NCBI RefSeq assembly: GCF_017963645.1
Contig: NZ_JAGMWN010000003.1
Location: 124,001-188,000 of the forward strand
Source: Marivibrio halodurans
Lineage (GTDB): Bacteria; Pseudomonadota; Alphaproteobacteria; UBA8366; Aestuariispiraceae
DNA length: 64,000 nt
Direction: 5' to 3'
Shown here in pieces: positions 61,514-64,000 of this stretch; position 1 is the stretch's first letter, and every line of letters begins with the position of its first letter. The notes beneath the pieces were generated by a model, which did no database searches, was not told the origin of the DNA, and worked only from the letters and a program-made list of their open reading frames with translations. Position numbers and translations under genes: made by a program.

Positions 61514-62818
61514 TCAGCCCAAGCCAGCCGGTCGCGGACCACCCGTCGCCCAGTCCAGTAATTCGACCGTGTGCACCACCGGCAAGTCCGTCGCCCCGCC
61601 GATCTGCGTGAGGCAGCCGATATTGCCGCTGGCAACGAGGTCGGGCCGGGTGCGTTCGATATTGGCGACCTTGCGCGTCCTGAGGCGATCGGCGATTGCC
61701 GGCTGCATCAGGTTGTAGGTGCCGGCCGACCCGCAGCACAGATGCCCTTCCGCCGGCTCCACCACCGAGAAGCCGGCCGCCGCCAGCAAATCCTTCGGCG
61801 CGCGCGTGATCTTCTGGCCATGCTGCATCGAGCAGGCGGAATGATAGGCGACGGTCAGGGAATTCGCCCGCCCTTCAACTCCCTTGTCGCCCTCCGGCGG
61901 CAGCCCCTTTTCCGCCAGGAATTCCGTGATGTCCTTGGTAAGGGTGGAGACGGTCCGTGCCTTCTCCGCCATGTCGGGATCGGTGCGGAACATATAGCCG
62001 TAGTCCTTCACCGTCGTCCCGCACCCGGACGCGTTGATGATGACGGCATCCAGGGGCGCGCGCTCATGCTCCGCGATCCAGGCTTCGATATTCGCACGGG
62101 CCCAGCGGTGGCTGTCCTTCGTATCCCCCATGTGATGGGTCAGGGCGCCGCAGCACCCGGCGCCCCCCGCCACGACGACGTCATAGCCGCCGCGCGTCAA
62201 CAGACGCACCGTCGCCTCGTTGATCTGCGGGGCCAGGACCTGCTGCGCGCAACCGGAAAGCATCGCGACACGTCCCTTCCTCGCCCCCTCCGCCGGGAAG
62301 GTTTGGGGGACGTCGACCGCGCTGACCTTCGGAATGCGGCGCGGCGCCATCCCCAGCATCGCCTTCATCCGTCCGGGGGCCAACGCCGCGAAAGGCTTCG
62401 CGAACCAAGCCCCCACCAGCGCCAGACGGAACAGTCCCGGACGCGGCAGCACGACCGACAACAGGCGGCGCAGCATCCGTTCCGGCAGCGGGCGGACATA
62501 GGTCTTCTCGATCCGCTCGCGCGCCTGATCGACGAGATGCATGTAATGGACGCCGGACGGGCAGGTCGTCATGCAGGAGAGGCAGGAAAGACAGCGGTCG
62601 ATATGCTTCACCACCTTTTCCGAGGCCGGCTTGTCGTTCTCCAGCATATCCTTGATGAGGTAAATGCGGCCGCGCGGGCTGTCGAGCTCATCCCCCAGCA
62701 GCACATAGGTCGGACAGGTCGCCGTGCAGAAGCCGCAATGCACGCAGTTGCGGAGGATCTTGTTCGCCTCCTCGATATCCGGATCGGCGAGTTGGGCGAG
62801 CGTGAAATTGGTTTGCAT
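61514..62818 (-). CDS. glcF: Glycolate oxidase iron-sulfur subunit
   Basis: This 434-residue protein has two [4Fe-4S] ferredoxin motifs (CVHCGFCTATCPTY and CLSCLSCMTTCPSGV, residues about 25-90) and two CCG-type domains (GAGCCGALTHHMGDTKDSH; GHLCCGSAGTYNLMQP). With GlcD and GlcE it oxidises glycolate to glyoxylate at the membrane. It lies 7 bp after glcE; glcD is presumably just beyond the right edge. Confidence 0.95.
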   Translation of the reverse strand: MQTNFTLAQLADPDIEEANKILRNCVHCGFCTATCPTYVLLGDELDSPRGRIYLIKDMLENDKPASEKVVKHIDRCLSCLSCMTTCPSGVHYMHLVDQARERIEKTYVRPLPERMLRRLLSVVLPRPGLFRLALVGAWFAKPFAALAPGRMKAMLGMAPRRIPKVSAVDVPQTFPAEGARKGRVAMLSGCAQQVLAPQINEATVRLLTRGGYDVVVAGGAGCCGALTHHMGDTKDSHRWARANIEAWIAEHERAPLDAVIINASGCGTTVKDYGYMFRTDPDMAEKARTVSTLTKDITEFLAEKGLPPEGDKGVEGRANSLTVAYHSACSMQHGQKITRAPKDLLAAAGFSVVEPAEGHLCCGSAGTYNLMQPAIADRLRTRKVANIERTRPDLVASGNIGCLTQIGGATDLPVVHTVELLDWATGGPRPAGLG

Positions 62819-62825
62819 CCCGCGC

Positions 62826-64000
62826 CTATACCCCTTCGTTCATCCGGCCGGGATTGAGCACCCGGTTGGGATCGAAACCATCCTTTATGCGCCGCGTGAG
62901 CGCCGCGACAGGCGCGGGCTCGGGCTGGAAGACGGGAATGGCGGCGCGCAACGCGTCTCCGCCCCGAAAAAGCTGGGCCCAACCGCTTCCCGTGGTCGCG
63001 ACGGCATCGCGCACCAGCCCGTCCGCGCCGGTCCGGGGCGCGTCCACCGCGAGCCAGATGAGCCCACCGCCCCAGTCGCAATAAGCCTCCGCGCCCTTGA
63101 TCCCGGCCGTCGCCGCGATGACCCGCGCGGCTTCCGTCGGCGGTACGGAAATCCGCCAGACGATCCGGTCATCATCGGCGCCGGCGAAGGGGGCGACGTC
63201 CCGCACCTCCCGCCAGAAGGCGTGGCTGCGGTGGCTGTGCAACTCCTCCGTCGCGCCGCGATCCTTCAACAAGGCGCGCAGCATCCCGCAGCGTGCCTCG
63301 ACCGAGGGGCCGAAGCCCTCGACCCGCAGGGCCGCGACCGGCGCGCCTTCCCGCGCGACCATGTCGACGCCGCTGCGCGCGGCGACGGAAGCCGGAAGCC
63401 AGGCCGCGCCGGAGACCTCGCACGGGCTGTTGAGACCATCGGTCAGGGCCGCGATACCCGCCGCCGCATCCACGTCGAACAGCAGGACGGTGCGCGTTTT
63501 CGCCCCGCGCGGCAGAACCTTCACGGTGACGCCGTGCATGGCGCCAAGCGTGCCCCAACTACCCGCCATCAACTTGCAAAGGTCGTAGCCGGTCACGTTC
63601 TTGACGACGCGCCCACCGGATTTGAAGGCCTGCCCCCGTCCGGAAACCGCCTCGAACCCCAGGAAATGGTCGCGCGCGGCCCCCTGCTTGATTCGCCGGG
63701 GGCCGGAGAGATTAGCGGCCAGCACGCCGCCCAGCGTGCCCATTCCCGGCACGCGGAGAAGTGCGGAGAAGTCCGGCGGCTCGAACGCCAGTTCCTGGCC
63801 CGCTGCCTCCAGCGCCGCCTCGACCTCCGCCATCGGGGTCGCGGCGCCGGCGCTCAGGACGAGTTCCGCCGGCTCATGGAGCGATATCCCGGTAAAAGCC
63901 GAAAGGTCGAGCGTAAAGGCCGTCTGCATGGGACGGCCAAGGCCGCGTTTCGTGCCCGTGCCGACGAGTTCCAGAGGTTTGCGGTCGGAATTCGCCCAGG
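62826..64000 (-). CDS. glcE: Glycolate oxidase FAD-binding subunit, 5' end outside the window
   Basis: The frame continues through the right edge: before the internal ATG at 63929 it reads LVGTGTKRGLGRPMQT, the FAD-pyrophosphate motif of GlcE, so the start lies outside. Visible are VPGMGTLGGVLAANLSGPRR, GRGQAFKSGGRVVKNVTGYD and KLMAGSWGTLGAMHGVTVKV. The C-terminal NPGRMNEGV is typical. It forms the glycolate oxidase complex with GlcF and GlcD and links glycolate oxidation to the respiratory chain. Confidence 0.95.
   Translation of the reverse strand, partial: WANSDRKPLELVGTGTKRGLGRPMQTAFTLDLSAFTGISLHEPAELVLSAGAATPMAEVEAALEAAGQELAFEPPDFSALLRVPGMGTLGGVLAANLSGPRRIKQGAARDHFLGFEAVSGRGQAFKSGGRVVKNVTGYDLCKLMAGSWGTLGAMHGVTVKVLPRGAKTRTVLLFDVDAAAGIAALTDGLNSPCEVSGAAWLPASVAARSGVDMVAREGAPVAALRVEGFGPSVEARCGMLRALLKDRGATEELHSHRSHAFWREVRDVAPFAGADDDRIVWRISVPPTEAARVIAATAGIKGAEAYCDWGGGLIWLAVDAPRTGADGLVRDAVATTGSGWAQLFRGGDALRAAIPVFQPEPAPVAALTRRIKDGFDPNRVLNPGRMNEGV

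Overview
The window reads as one continuous stretch of a high-GC alphaproteobacterial chromosome. Pointers are a HemA-type 5-aminolevulinate synthase (the C4 haem route typical of Alphaproteobacteria), a GlcE/GlcF glycolate oxidase pair, DUF1194, DUF924 and DUF1611 proteins, and two tRNA genes with encoded CCA. I see no phage, plasmid or transposase genes, and a Rhodospirillales-like lineage is only a guess. Both ends cut a gene: a sulfotransferase-like protein on the left and glcE on the right.

Layout. 1-9.6 kb: PadR-like regulator, a complete polyamine-type ABC importer (ATPase, binding protein, two permeases; minus strand), hemA and a class III aminotransferase. 9.8-16.7 kb: ribokinase-family kinase, C-terminal processing protease, tRNA-Val(GAC), lytic transglycosylase, PAS histidine kinase and a class V aminotransferase-fold enzyme. 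16.7-25.1 kb: two transglutaminase-like proteins, a dgcN-dgcA pair for D-glutamate catabolism, a DUF1800-DUF1501 exported pair, a CBS protein, DUF924 and tRNA-Pro(CGG). 25.4-36.6 kb: a divergent catabolic island. Leftward it encodes an alpha/beta hydrolase, CoxG-like protein, carboxymuconolactone decarboxylase-like protein, TRAP transporter and GntR regulator. Rightward it encodes a second hydrolase, a three-subunit molybdenum hydroxylase and an SDR. GntR-like palindromes lie between the two arms.

36.8-48.3 kb: Crp/Fnr regulator, aldehyde dehydrogenase, SulP transporter with a universal stress protein, a second three-subunit molybdenum hydroxylase with its own MoaD-like protein, a membrane protein and a Tat-exported aldo/keto reductase. 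48.5-55.6 kb: a tightly overlapping set (creatininase family, RibD-type reductase, EEP phosphatase/nuclease; convergent MDR dehydrogenase, PTPS/QueD homologue lacking key residues, GT4 glycosyltransferase, methyltransferase; divergent CDP-alcohol phosphotransferase and YceI). It looks like an uncharacterised pathway that modifies a pyrimidine- or pterin-type compound. 55.6-64 kb: SDR, nitronate monooxygenase, Ldh-family oxidoreductase, a 264-bp MITE-like element, DUF1194 protein, full-length RibD, MgtC-like protein, GlcF and GlcE.

The most unusual points are: (1) the large subunit of the first molybdenum hydroxylase has Gln where the family has its catalytic Glu, while the second enzyme in the same window keeps Glu; (2) the 48.5-55.6 kb set pairs a creatininase-family protein with a RibD reductase, which catalyse successive steps in archaeal flavin synthesis, next to an apparently inactivated PTPS homologue; (3) the 58.6-58.85 kb palindromic element; (4) several short tandem-repeat arrays in promoter regions and in one kinase N-terminus. 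All names come from reading translated sequence and motifs; no database search was possible.
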